Positions 1 to 6,901 of a DNA stretch of 15,448 nucleotides are shown here, piece by piece. The number at the start of each line of letters is the position of its first letter. The first letter of the stretch is position 1. The notes under the pieces were generated by a model that saw only the letters and a list, made by a program, of their open reading frames with translations, searched no databases and was not told the DNA's origin. Origin of the DNA: an uncultured Sphingomonadales bacterium (lineage in GTDB: Bacteria > Pseudomonadota > Alphaproteobacteria > Sphingomonadales > Sphingomonadaceae); NCBI GenBank assembly GCA_903958285.1, contig CAJBSR010000581.1:1-15448 (forward strand), read 5' to 3'. The translations under genes were made by a program, and so were the position numbers.

Positions 1-1
1 C

Positions 2-328
2 CTTCACAAGATGATTCTTCAGTCTTTGGAAGACGATCAGGCGGTGGAAACCATCTCGATCCCGCTTGCCGGAAAGACAGCCATCGCGGACCATATGGTG
101 ATCGCGAGCGGTCGTTCGACGCGTCAGGTCTCCTCCATGGCGCAAAAGCTGCAGCAGAAGATGAAAGCAGAGTTCGGCGTGATCGCCCGCGTCGAGGGCC
201 TGCAAACGGCAGACTGGGTGCTGATCGATGCCGGCGATGTCATCATCCACCTGTTCCGCCCAGAAGTGCGCAGCTTCTACAATCTGGAGCGCATGTGGGC
301 GTTTGGTGACGCCCCGCCCGCCAATTGA
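2..328 (+). CDS. rsfS: Ribosomal silencing factor RsfS (5' partial)
   Basis: RsfS binds ribosomal protein L14 (uL14) on the 50S subunit and blocks joining with 30S, lowering translation in starved cells. The visible 109 residues carry the family core: the DHMVIASGRSTRQV segment, the ADWVLIDAGDVIIHLF strand pair and the closing YNLERMW motif, so the C-terminus is complete. An ATG at 11 exists, but the reading frame stays open to the window edge with residues LHK before it. In relatives the match continues upstream of this point, so I treat ATG 11 as internal and the gene as cut by the window. It overlaps rlmH by a TTGA, so the two are very likely cotranscribed and translationally coupled. The family assignment is firm; the true start is outside the window. 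Confidence 0.93.
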   Translation, partial: LHKMILQSLEDDQAVETISIPLAGKTAIADHMVIASGRSTRQVSSMAQKLQQKMKAEFGVIARVEGLQTADWVLIDAGDVIIHLFRPEVRSFYNLERMWAFGDAPPAN

Positions 329-747
329 AGCTGCACATCATCGCCCGCGGCAAGATCGGGCGCGGACCTGAGGCCGACCTGATTGAGCGCTATGCCAAGC
401 GCATCACCTGGCCCTTTGCGATCACAGAACTCCCCGACACCGGCGGCAAGCAACCGCCGACGGCCCCCGGCACGATCATTGTCACCATGGATGAGACCGG
501 CGAGCAACTCACGTCCTCCGCCTTTGCAAAGAAGATCGAACATTGGCGCGACACGGGCACGCGCGAGCTCCGCTTTTTGATCGGTGCTGCGGATGGCCTG
601 ACGCCGGAAGAGCGCGCATCCGCCACAACTTCCATCGCGTTCGGCAAGGCGACATGGCCGCACATGCTGGCCCGTGCGATGCTGGTGGAGCAGCTGTATC
701 GGGCAACCAGCATCATTGCCGGGCATCCCTACCACCGGGAGGGGTGA
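325..747 (+). CDS. rlmH: 23S rRNA (pseudouridine-1915-N3)-methyltransferase RlmH
   Basis: RlmH is a SPOUT-class enzyme that uses SAM to methylate N3 of pseudouridine 1915 in helix 69 of 23S rRNA, acting on assembled 70S ribosomes. The 140-residue product shows the SPOUT knot elements: FLIGAADGL (about residues 84-92), which forms the SAM loop, and the C-terminal HMLARAMLVEQLYRA segment ending in GHPYHR (133-138), the family signature. It is slightly shorter than the roughly 155 residues usual for the family. The start is a TTG that overlaps the rsfS stop in TTGA; no ATG or GTG near it would keep the conserved MKLHIIARGKIG N-terminus. The stop lies 5 bp from the stop of the convergent peptidase gene. 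Confidence 0.95.
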   Translation: MKLHIIARGKIGRGPEADLIERYAKRITWPFAITELPDTGGKQPPTAPGTIIVTMDETGEQLTSSAFAKKIEHWRDTGTRELRFLIGAADGLTPEERASATTSIAFGKATWPHMLARAMLVEQLYRATSIIAGHPYHREG

Positions 748-752
748 GGCTA

Positions 753-2222
753 TCACCTTGCCGACCGCCGACCCAGATCTTGTTCAACGGTTTTCAGGAA
801 CGTGTCGGTCGACCAATCAAGATCAGATATTGGGATATCCGGCTTATACCAACTGCCATTGCCGCGCGGGCGATTGACGTACAACTTCATCGGCAGAATG
901 ACATGAGCCATACCGGAGGGTAGTAGTTGCGTTCTCACCTCCATGTAGGACGAGTCTGAACTGGAAGGGGCGCCTACCAGCTTAACGCCGGGAAACAGGC
1001 GAAAAAGATCGACGGCATCAAGGCAGGCGCTGGCGCATTGTCCCGGAACAATCACATAAACGGGGGCCGACACCTTCGGACCATTGTCCTCCGAAACGGC
1101 AGGCGCGGCAATTGGCAAATCCGGCTCTTCAATGAAGCGGTCCCCACGTGCCGTCGCTGCCTCCATGATCGGCAAGAAGCGTTTTATGAATTGTATGGCG
1201 TCCGGGTCTCCTAGCTCGTTGAGTATGGGCACAAAGTTCTTTACTTCCTTGAGGTTACCCGGGGTCGGCCGCCACATTATTCTGGTCTTGGCGAAATAGG
1301 AGTTCTGAGCGCGCGCAACCGCGCCTGCTCCCCAAAGGCGCTCAGCGAGCGACTTGCTCCAGGTCGATGAACCACCTTCATTGTGGCGAAGATCAAGCAC
1401 GACCGCGCGTGAATTCGCTATCACGGCGTGCTTTGCATCAACCTCAGCGAGGAGCTGCTTGTACGCTTCTATGCCCTTAGAATCCGGTGAGAAGTCGGGG
1501 AGCGCAATCCAGAACAGTCCCGTTGCGCGTTCGCTTATACCGATCTGGAGTGTATCGCCGCTGATTGAAAGGCGACGCCATTCCGCATAATCTTCAGGTA
1601 CGGGACTCCATTCTAAGCGAAGTGCTCGTTTGTGCCCTCTGATCAGGAATACACATGTCTGCGGCGGCGGCGCAAATGGGTTTCCGTCATCGACAAGGAC
1701 AAGCCGTGCGCTGCTCCACCATCGACCGGGGACCTTTCTACCCGTCTCAAATCCAAAGATCTTCTGCTCGACGAGGCGGCGGATGTCCATTCCATCACAT
1801 GCTTTGATCCGACTCCCTTCCGGAATGTCGTCTCTTAACGATTTAAAAACATAGAGACCGTCTCCCCGCCATGCAGTCATGAAACCGGGCCATCTTATCT
1901 TCGACCAATACTTCTCCGGCAGTGCGGCATAGGCGCCAGCATGGCCATCATCCAGCACCGCGCCAAAGCGCGAGAGCGCCGCTTCGAATCCAGCAGGTGT
2001 GCGGGCGGCTTCAGCCGTCTTCAGCGCTTCCCGTCGCACCTTCTCCAACAAACTCGAAAATCCCGGATTCGCCGGATCATAGACCCCAGGATGATTGTCG
2101 CGTGTGAGGCGATATGCCGCCTCCACGTCAGCCTTCGCCAGCGCTGACCAGTCGGGCTCCCTTGCTGGCGCAGGCGATGCAAGCAACAGGACCGCACCAA
2201 GGAGAACAGCAAAGACCTGCAT
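753..2222 (-). CDS. Exported S41-family (C-terminal-processing-like) peptidase
   Basis: Predicted exported protein of 489 residues related to S41 serine peptidases. The N-terminus is a signal peptide, with hydrophobic VFAVLLGAVLLLAS and likely cleavage after APA (residue 20). S41-like features in order: DNHPGVYD (42-49), DDGH (91-94), VVLDLRHNEGG (274-284), QCASAC (395-400), whose Ser398 aligns with the usual nucleophile position, and a C-terminal LPSG...PDIP block (435-464). No PDZ domain is evident. I chose ATG 2222 because GGAG lies 4 nt upstream and it begins directly with the signal peptide; a TTG at 2258 would add 12 polar residues. It lies 63 bp downstream of purD on the same strand. 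GC by eye is near 53-55%, below its neighbours. The fold is fairly sure; activity and substrate are unknown. Confidence 0.8.
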   Translation of the reverse strand: MQVFAVLLGAVLLLASPAPAREPDWSALAKADVEAAYRLTRDNHPGVYDPANPGFSSLLEKVRREALKTAEAARTPAGFEAALSRFGAVLDDGHAGAYAALPEKYWSKIRWPGFMTAWRGDGLYVFKSLRDDIPEGSRIKACDGMDIRRLVEQKIFGFETGRKVPGRWWSSARLVLVDDGNPFAPPPQTCVFLIRGHKRALRLEWSPVPEDYAEWRRLSISGDTLQIGISERATGLFWIALPDFSPDSKGIEAYKQLLAEVDAKHAVIANSRAVVLDLRHNEGGSSTWSKSLAERLWGAGAVARAQNSYFAKTRIMWRPTPGNLKEVKNFVPILNELGDPDAIQFIKRFLPIMEAATARGDRFIEEPDLPIAAPAVSEDNGPKVSAPVYVIVPGQCASACLDAVDLFRLFPGVKLVGAPSSSDSSYMEVRTQLLPSGMAHVILPMKLYVNRPRGNGSWYKPDIPISDLDWSTDTFLKTVEQDLGRRSAR

Positions 2223-2285
2223 AGGACTCCAGATTCCGAGCTGTCTCACGCTAGACAATAGCCGGGCGTCGTCAACAGATAAGGC

Positions 2286-3557
2286 CTATTCCCCCCGTTC
2301 CCGCGCAACCTCACGCCAGCCGATGTCGCGGCGGCAGAAGCCGGTGGGGAAGGTGATGGCGTCGACGGCAGCGTAGGCGTAGGCCTGCGCTTCGGTCGCC
2401 GTCTTGCCCCGCCCAGTGACGTTCAGCACACGCCCGCCATTGGCGACGAGCAGACCGTCCTTCATTGCCGTGCCTGCGTGGAAGATCTTCGCCTCGGCGT
2501 CAGCAGGCAGCGTGATCGCGCCTCCCTTTTCAGGCGTGCCGGGATAGCCCTTCGCCGCCATCACGACCGTCAGCGCGGTATCACCCGAGAAGCGCGGGGC
2601 CTCGGCCTTGTCCAGTTCACCCTTGGCAATGGCGAGCAGCAATTCCGCCAGATCTCCCTCGAACCGTGTCATCAGCACCTGACATTCCGGGTCGCCAAAC
2701 CGCGCATTATATTCGATCAGCTTCGGACCCTGCGCGGTCAGCATCAGCCCTGCATAGAGCACGCCCGAATAGGGGTTCCCCTCCGCCGCCATGGTCGCGA
2801 CGGTCGGCTCGACGATCTCGCGCATGACGCGGGCTTCAAGCTCCGGCGTCAGCACCGGTGCAGGCGAATAGGCGCCCATGCCGCCGGTGTTCGGGCCGAC
2901 ATCACCATCGCCCACGCGCTTGTGGTCCTGCGCGGAGCCAAAGGCGACGACAGTCTTGCCGTCGGTCAGTGCAAAGAAGCTCGCTTCCTCGCCCACCATG
3001 AATTCTTCGAGCACGATTTCGGTGCCCGCATCGCCAAAGCTGCCATCAAACATGTCTTCAATCGCAGCAGCAGCATCTGCTGCGGTCTCGGCAATGATCA
3101 CGCCCTTGCCCGCGGCAAGACCATCCGCCTTGATGACAACCGGCAGGCCGAAGCGCGCCAGATCCGCGAGCGCCGCCGCCTTGTCTGTATGGCGCGCATA
3201 GCCTGCGGTTGGGATGTTCGCGCGGGTGCACAGGTCCTTGGTGAAGCCCTTGGAGCCTTCCAGCTGCGCGGCTTTGGCATTGGGGCCGAACACCGGCACG
3301 CCCTTCGCGCGCAGGCTGTCGCCCAGCCCATCCACCAATGGCGCTTCCGGGCCGATGACGACAAGGCCGATCTGCTTGTCCACACAAAAAGCTTTGACGG
3401 CGGCATGATCCGTCACGTCGAGCGCCACCAGCGTCGCCTCTTCGGCAATGCCGGGGTTGCCGGGCGCGGCGTAGAGTGTATCGCAGGAAGGAGATTGCGC
3501 CAGCTTCCATGCCAGCGCATGTTCGCGTCCGCCGCTTCCGATCAGAAGGATGTTCAT
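2286..3557 (-). CDS. purD: Phosphoribosylamine--glycine ligase (GARS)
   Basis: PurD joins glycine to 5-phosphoribosylamine using ATP, the second step of de novo IMP synthesis in the cytoplasm. The 423-residue product has the normal length and the full ATP-grasp architecture: N-terminal [19 protein letters not shown], the [20 protein letters not shown]-binding stretch, the [19 protein letters not shown] motif, the metal-binding [11 protein letters not shown] segment, and the C-terminal RRDIGWRE tail. The reading frame is open for 107 more codons upstream, but these are antisense to xseA and lack homology, so the start is the ATG whose complement is 3555-3557. No strong Shine-Dalgarno is visible. 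That ATG shares a CATG palindrome with my preferred xseA start, so the purD promoter must lie inside the xseA coding region. Confidence 0.97.
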   Translation of the reverse strand: MNILLIGSGGREHALAWKLAQSPSCDTLYAAPGNPGIAEEATLVALDVTDHAAVKAFCVDKQIGLVVIGPEAPLVDGLGDSLRAKGVPVFGPNAKAAQLEGSKGFTKDLCTRANIPTAGYARHTDKAAALADLARFGLPVVIKADGLAAGKGVIIAETAADAAAAIEDMFDGSFGDAGTEIVLEEFMVGEEASFFALTDGKTVVAFGSAQDHKRVGDGDVGPNTGGMGAYSPAPVLTPELEARVMREIVEPTVATMAAEGNPYSGVLYAGLMLTAQGPKLIEYNARFGDPECQVLMTRFEGDLAELLLAIAKGELDKAEAPRFSGDTALTVVMAAKGYPGTPEKGGAITLPADAEAKIFHAGTAMKDGLLVANGGRVLNVTGRGKTATEAQAYAYAAVDAITFPTGFCRRDIGWREVARERGE

Positions 3558-4935
3558 GCCCGCCGAAATGCCCTTTGATGATGTGCCCGAAGGCAAGATG
3601 GGCCTGTTAGCGGGCGAACGCGCAGGCGACAATGCAGGTGCGCTGTCCGTCAGTGAAATATCCAACCTCCTGAAGCGCCATGTCGAGCAGGGCTTTTCCC
3701 ATGTCCGCATCCGGGGGGAGATTTCCGGCTTCAAGCGCGCGGCCTCGGGGCATTTGTATCTCGCACTCAAAGACGAGAATGCAGTGATCGACGGCATCAT
3801 GTGGAAGGGCAGCGCCGCCCGGTTGGCGTTCAACGCGCAGGACGGCGTTGAGGTCATCGCGACGGGCAAGCTCACCACCTATCCGGGCCGGTCCAAATAT
3901 CAGATCGTCATTGAGACGATGGAGATTGCGGGCGAAGGCGCGCTGCTGGCCCTTCTCGAAAAGCTGAAAGCCAAGCTGGCCGCCGAAGGCCTGTTCTCGG
4001 CTGACCGCAAGCGCGCCTTGCCGTTCCTGCCGCGCACCATTGGTGTCGTGACGTCGCCCACCGGCGCTGTCATCCGCGACATCCTCCACCGGCTCGCTGA
4101 CCGTTGCCCGACGCGGGTCATCGTCTGGCCGGTGCTGGTGCAAGGACCGGGCTCTGCCGAACAGGTCGCTGCCGCCGTCAACGGCTTTTCAGCGATGCAG
4201 GGCGCGGACCGTCCCGACCTCGTCATCGTCGCACGCGGCGGCGGGTCTATTGAGGACCTTTGGGGCTTCAACGAGGAGATTGTCGTCCGTGCGGTTGCCG
4301 CCTGCACGATCCCCATCATCTCCGCCGTCGGGCATGAGACCGATACGACGCTGTGCGACCATGCTGCAGACGTGCGGGCCCCAACACCAACCGCAGCGGC
4401 AGAAATGGCCGTGCCGGTGCGTACGGAGCTTCTGGCGGGCTTACAGAGCTATGGCGCGCGGTCCTTGCGCTGCGTTCAGCGCTATCGCGAGCGTGCCGGG
4501 GAAAAGCTGGACAACGCCACACGCCGCCTGCCGACGCCTGAAACACTGCTCGGCCCGCAAAGCCAGCGGGTTGATGACTTGAGCGACCGCTTGAAGCGGG
4601 GCCTGTCACATGTCGTTGCTGAGGCACGGGGGGAATTGGCGCAAGCCGCCGGTGCCCTCCGGCCCGCGATGCTGAACCAGCGGCTTGATGGCGCCCGCAG
4701 TCAATTGGATCAATTGTGGCGCGTCGCAACCTCGCTCAATCCGGATCGTGTGCTGGAACGCGGCTATGCCCGTGTCGAGCGTCGGGCGGGCGGGACAGTC
4801 ATCTCCGCTGCTGATGCCAAGGCCGCAGGCGCTCTTGTCTTGCGCTTTGCCGATGGATCGGTCGATGCACGGGTTGAGCGCAGCGGCGCTGCGCCTTATG
4901 TAAAGCCAAAGACCGAACAGCCTGATCTGTTCTGA
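3556..4935 (+). CDS. xseA: Exodeoxyribonuclease VII large subunit
   Basis: XseA with several XseB subunits forms exonuclease VII, which degrades single-stranded DNA from both ends in mismatch and recombination repair. The 459-residue product has an N-terminal OB-fold (about 28-125, including [20 protein letters not shown]) and the catalytic domain with [13 protein letters not shown] (163-175), [17 protein letters not shown] (225-241) and [20 protein letters not shown] (257-276), then a helical arm and the usual C-terminal RGYARV segment. I prefer ATG 3556 because AGAAGG sits 6 nt upstream; ATG 3550 (spacing zero) and ATG 3568 (MPFDDVPEG, the start I remember from relatives) are alternatives. 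It overlaps the divergent purD start. DUF2093 and M23 genes follow in the same direction. xseB is not in the window. Confidence 0.96.
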   Translation: MPAEMPFDDVPEGKMGLLAGERAGDNAGALSVSEISNLLKRHVEQGFSHVRIRGEISGFKRAASGHLYLALKDENAVIDGIMWKGSAARLAFNAQDGVEVIATGKLTTYPGRSKYQIVIETMEIAGEGALLALLEKLKAKLAAEGLFSADRKRALPFLPRTIGVVTSPTGAVIRDILHRLADRCPTRVIVWPVLVQGPGSAEQVAAAVNGFSAMQGADRPDLVIVARGGGSIEDLWGFNEEIVVRAVAACTIPIISAVGHETDTTLCDHAADVRAPTPTAAAEMAVPVRTELLAGLQSYGARSLRCVQRYRERAGEKLDNATRRLPTPETLLGPQSQRVDDLSDRLKRGLSHVVAEARGELAQAAGALRPAMLNQRLDGARSQLDQLWRVATSLNPDRVLERGYARVERRAGGTVISAADAKAAGALVLRFADGSVDARVERSGAAPYVKPKTEQPDLF

Positions 4936-4949
4936 GTAAAGGAAACCCC

Positions 4950-5147
4950 ATGTTGATGTCGCAAGGCCGCCCCGCTCGATTGTTTTACATGGCAAACGGA
5001 TTTCGCGTGCTGGCCCAAGGGGATCATGTGGTGTGCGCCAAGACCGGCCATCCCGTCGCGCTCGAATCGCTGCGCTATTGGAGCGTGGCGAAGCAGGAAG
5101 CCTATTCCACCGCCGAAATTGCAGCCAGAGCCGCCGTCGAGGGATGA
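4950..5147 (+). CDS. DUF2093 domain-containing protein
   Basis: Small cytosolic protein of 65 residues with no signal peptide or membrane segment. It matches the DUF2093 family, known mainly from alphaproteobacteria: an aromatic start (RLFYMANGFRVLAQGDHVVC), a CAKTG turn, then PVALESLRYWSVAKQEAY, which is the most conserved part. The function is unknown. It starts 14 bp after xseA with AAGGAAA about 5 nt ahead of the ATG, and its TGA overlaps the ATG of the M23 gene (ATGA), so the three genes probably form one transcript. The single CxxTG is not a complete zinc site. I am confident of the family and do not infer a role. Confidence 0.9.
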   Translation: MLMSQGRPARLFYMANGFRVLAQGDHVVCAKTGHPVALESLRYWSVAKQEAYSTAEIAARAAVEG

Positions 5148-6058
5148 CCCTGCTGCGGACCGCGTTGGTCGCCCTGTTGCTGGGCACAATCCCGGGCAGC
5201 TGCATCGGCGCCCCGGCCAGCAAGGTGGCGGCAACACCGTCCGCTGCACCCATGCCCACTTTTCGGCCCGCGCCGCCAGCCGCACCCGTTGAGCTGGGCG
5301 TCTTCCAGCTGAATCGTCCGGCGCAACAGGGCGGCTATGCCCTAGGCTGGGCACCCAAGGGCACCGTCCGTCTGGTCATTGAAGGCGCGGACGTCCGCTT
5401 TGCCGCCGATGGCCGTTTTGGCATCGGCTTTGGCAGGGACCATCAGCCGACAGCGACGATCACCGCTTTTCTCGCCGATGGGCGCGCCGTGACGGACAAG
5501 ATCAGCGTCGCCCCTCGGCAATGGCGGATTGAGAACCTCAAAACGCTGCGCCGCTTTTCGCAACCCTCTGCCGAGTTTCAGGCACGCAGACCCGGGGAGC
5601 TCGCGCAGATCAATGCCGCTCGGCGGATGGTTGTGGATGCTGATGGCTGGCGGCAGAAGTTCATCTGGCCTGCCAAGGGCCGCATCAGCGGCGTGTTTGG
5701 ATCGCAACGCATTTACGCCGGAGAACCCGGTGCGCCACACAATGGCGTCGATGTCGCAGGCGGCACCGGTGCACCTGTCTACGCCCCTGCGAACGGCGTC
5801 GTGACACTGGCGGCGGCAAGTCCGTTCACGCTCGAAGGCAATCTGCTGATGATTGACCATGGCGGTGGCCTCAACAGCGCATTCCTGCATCTGTCGCGCA
5901 TCGATGTGAAAAAGGGCGATGTGGTCCGGCAGGGCCAATTGCTCGGCGCCATCGGCGCGACGGGGCGCGCGACAGGGCCGCATCTCCACTGGGGCATGAA
6001 GTGGAATGAGGAGCGGATTGATCCGCAAACCCTCGCCGGACCAATGTCCGCGCCGTAA
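5144..6058 (+). CDS. Exported M23-family (LytM-domain) metallopeptidase
   Basis: Predicted envelope peptidase of 304 residues. The N-terminal hydrophobic stretch (TLLRTALVALLLGTIPGS) is a signal sequence; a Cys follows in IPGSC, a poor lipobox, so a lipoprotein is possible but weak. A Pro/Ala-rich linker and a beta-rich middle region precede the C-terminal LytM domain (about 180-295). This has the first zinc pair in HNGVD (His199, Asp203) and the HLHW motif (His280, His282), so all visible zinc and catalytic residues are intact. Such enzymes cleave peptide cross-links in peptidoglycan. The open frame extends upstream to 5033, but ATG 5144 overlaps the DUF2093 stop and leads straight into the signal sequence. 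The exact bond cut and any partner are unknown. Confidence 0.9.
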   Translation: MTLLRTALVALLLGTIPGSCIGAPASKVAATPSAAPMPTFRPAPPAAPVELGVFQLNRPAQQGGYALGWAPKGTVRLVIEGADVRFAADGRFGIGFGRDHQPTATITAFLADGRAVTDKISVAPRQWRIENLKTLRRFSQPSAEFQARRPGELAQINAARRMVVDADGWRQKFIWPAKGRISGVFGSQRIYAGEPGAPHNGVDVAGGTGAPVYAPANGVVTLAAASPFTLEGNLLMIDHGGGLNSAFLHLSRIDVKKGDVVRQGQLLGAIGATGRATGPHLHWGMKWNEERIDPQTLAGPMSAP

Positions 6059-6064
6059 ACTGGT

Positions 6065-6272
6065 CCAGATAAAATAAGGGCCGGACCAATACTCCGGTCC
6101 GGCCCCTACCCCCCAAGTACGCGACCCTGGGGCCCCTTCCCCCCGTGACCGCTACAGATCTATCCAATCTGCAACGAACGCCCGGCCTGCCCGAAGGCGA
6201 GGCCGGGACCAGGTTCCCAATGAGCGATACGCAAGCCCTTACGCTACACGGGCCAGCCCATCGGGAGGGGTC
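6065..6272 (-). ncRNA. Candidate structured RNA with 6S-like architecture
   Basis: This stretch between the M23 gene and the glycine-zipper gene has no convincing ORF but folds well when read on the minus strand. Pairings that I can see: 6263-6270 with 6103-6114 (closing stem, one bulge), 6256-6260 with 6128-6133, 6247-6252 with 6142-6147 (CCCGUG/CACGGG), a large open centre, a small hairpin on its 3' side (6155-6171, CAGAU/AUCUG), GAAC/GUUC, and an apical stem 6181-6207 capped by C-UUCG-G. It ends at a terminator-like hairpin. A closing stem, a central bubble with a 3'-side hairpin and an apical stem is the plan of 6S RNA, but I cannot match the 6S sequence consensus, and the terminator hairpin partly competes with the closing stem. 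It could instead be a structured 3' UTR of the upstream gene. Confidence 0.35.
6066..6105 (-). terminator. Intrinsic-terminator-like hairpin
   Basis: A perfect 10-bp inverted repeat (6078-6087 with 6096-6105, GGGCCGGACC against GGTCCGGCCC, 8-nt loop). On the minus strand it is followed by TTATTTTAT, so it fits a Rho-independent terminator for the glycine-zipper transcript or the structured RNA. On the plus strand it is followed by C-rich sequence, so termination of the M23 operon there would be less efficient, although the hairpin lies only 20 bp after that stop. Confidence 0.65.
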
Positions 6273-6284
6273 AGGAATTCTTGA

Positions 6285-6713
6285 TCAGCAGCGACCGCGA
6301 TCATCCGATTTGTCGATGGCGCGGCCCGCAAGGGCGCCGACACCGGCCCCGACAATCGCGCCTGCCGTGCGGTCTCCACGATACCCGACGATCGACCGAC
6401 CAAGCAGGCCACCGGCCACGGCACCGATGATCAGGCCGGTCGTGCCTTTGCCGCAGCGCTGACCGCGATAGCGATAGGACTGGTCCCGATAGGTGCCGCC
6501 ATTGTCGTACCGCGCATCATACTGGCCGCCGCGCCTGTCATAACGCGCCCCGCGATAGCCGCGCCGGTCATAATAGCCGTCGCCATAGCCACGCTCCTGA
6601 TAATAGCCGTCCCCACCATGGTCACCGTCATGCGCGAACGCAGGTGCGGCGGGGACAAGGGTCGTCACAGCCATCGCTGCAGCGGCACCCAGATTGACCA
6701 GCTTCTTGTTCAT
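6285..6713 (-). CDS. Exported glycine-zipper (17-kDa-antigen-like) protein
   Basis: Small envelope protein of 142 residues. The signal peptide ends AAPAFA with likely cleavage after residue 27. Next comes a low-complexity Tyr/Arg/Gly/Asp segment (about 34-86) built from variations of RGYGDGYYDRRGYRGARYD. A glycine-zipper hairpin follows (about 91-132: TTGLIIGAVAGGLLGR then GAIVGAGVGALAGRAID), as in the Rickettsia 17-kDa antigen/YMGG families. Cys87 and Cys142 flank the zipper and could form a disulfide. There is no lipobox Cys. GGAGAGG lies 5 nt before the ATG. Such proteins sit in or at the outer membrane and are linked to envelope stability; the exact role here is unknown. The start is divergent from the phytase-like gene. 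Confidence 0.85.
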   Translation of the reverse strand: MNKKLVNLGAAAAMAVTTLVPAAPAFAHDGDHGGDGYYQERGYGDGYYDRRGYRGARYDRRGGQYDARYDNGGTYRDQSYRYRGQRCGKGTTGLIIGAVAGGLLGRSIVGYRGDRTAGAIVGAGVGALAGRAIDKSDDRGRC

Positions 6714-6832
6714 CGAACCTCTCCAACTTGACGCAACGCATCGACCAAACGCGTCGGCGGTGTCAGGATCATCCCGGCGTCGTCGACACTGGCCTTATGG
6801 CCACGCCCGATTGGACCTTTGCTGAATGTGTT

Positions 6833-6889
6833 CGTTAGCCGCCGTTCAGAATTGAGCAGGGCTAGGAATAGCCCGTCGTTCGGCTAATG
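6833..6889 (+). promoter_or_regulatory. Nested leader hairpin before the phytase-like gene
   Basis: Two nested inverted repeats: an outer TTAGCCG/CGGCTAA (6835-6841 with 6881-6887, extendable by a G-T and a C-G pair) and an inner GGGCTA-GGAA-TAGCCC (6859-6874), both perfect. The outer arm reaches the first possible ATG at 6887, which would bury that codon, while the GGAAGGG and ATG 6902 stay free. It may shape translation initiation, or be an operator-like palindrome. Confidence 0.35.
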
Positions 6890-6901
6890 GCGGAAGGGAT
6901 G

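Noticed and set aside
2478..3578. Long open frame (366 codons) on the plus strand
   Set aside because: It is fully antisense to purD, has His/Arg-rich composition typical of a GC-rich shadow frame, and matches no family I know.
3558..3878. Upstream extension of the purD frame by 107 codons
   Set aside because: It is antisense to xseA and has no PurD resemblance; the family begins at [14 protein letters not shown].
5342..6028. Minus-strand open frame of 228 codons
   Set aside because: Shadow of the M23 peptidase gene, whose zinc motifs are intact on the other strand.
6263..6290. GGTCAGG...AGCAGC as a signal recognition particle RNA motif
   Set aside because: The resemblance to the SRP RNA tip is partial, lacks the GGAAG tetraloop context and lies across the end of the glycine-zipper gene.
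6145..6462. Plus-strand open frame of 105 codons over the gap and the glycine-zipper gene
   Set aside because: Pro/Arg-rich shadow of a well-supported minus-strand gene with signal peptide and Shine-Dalgarno.
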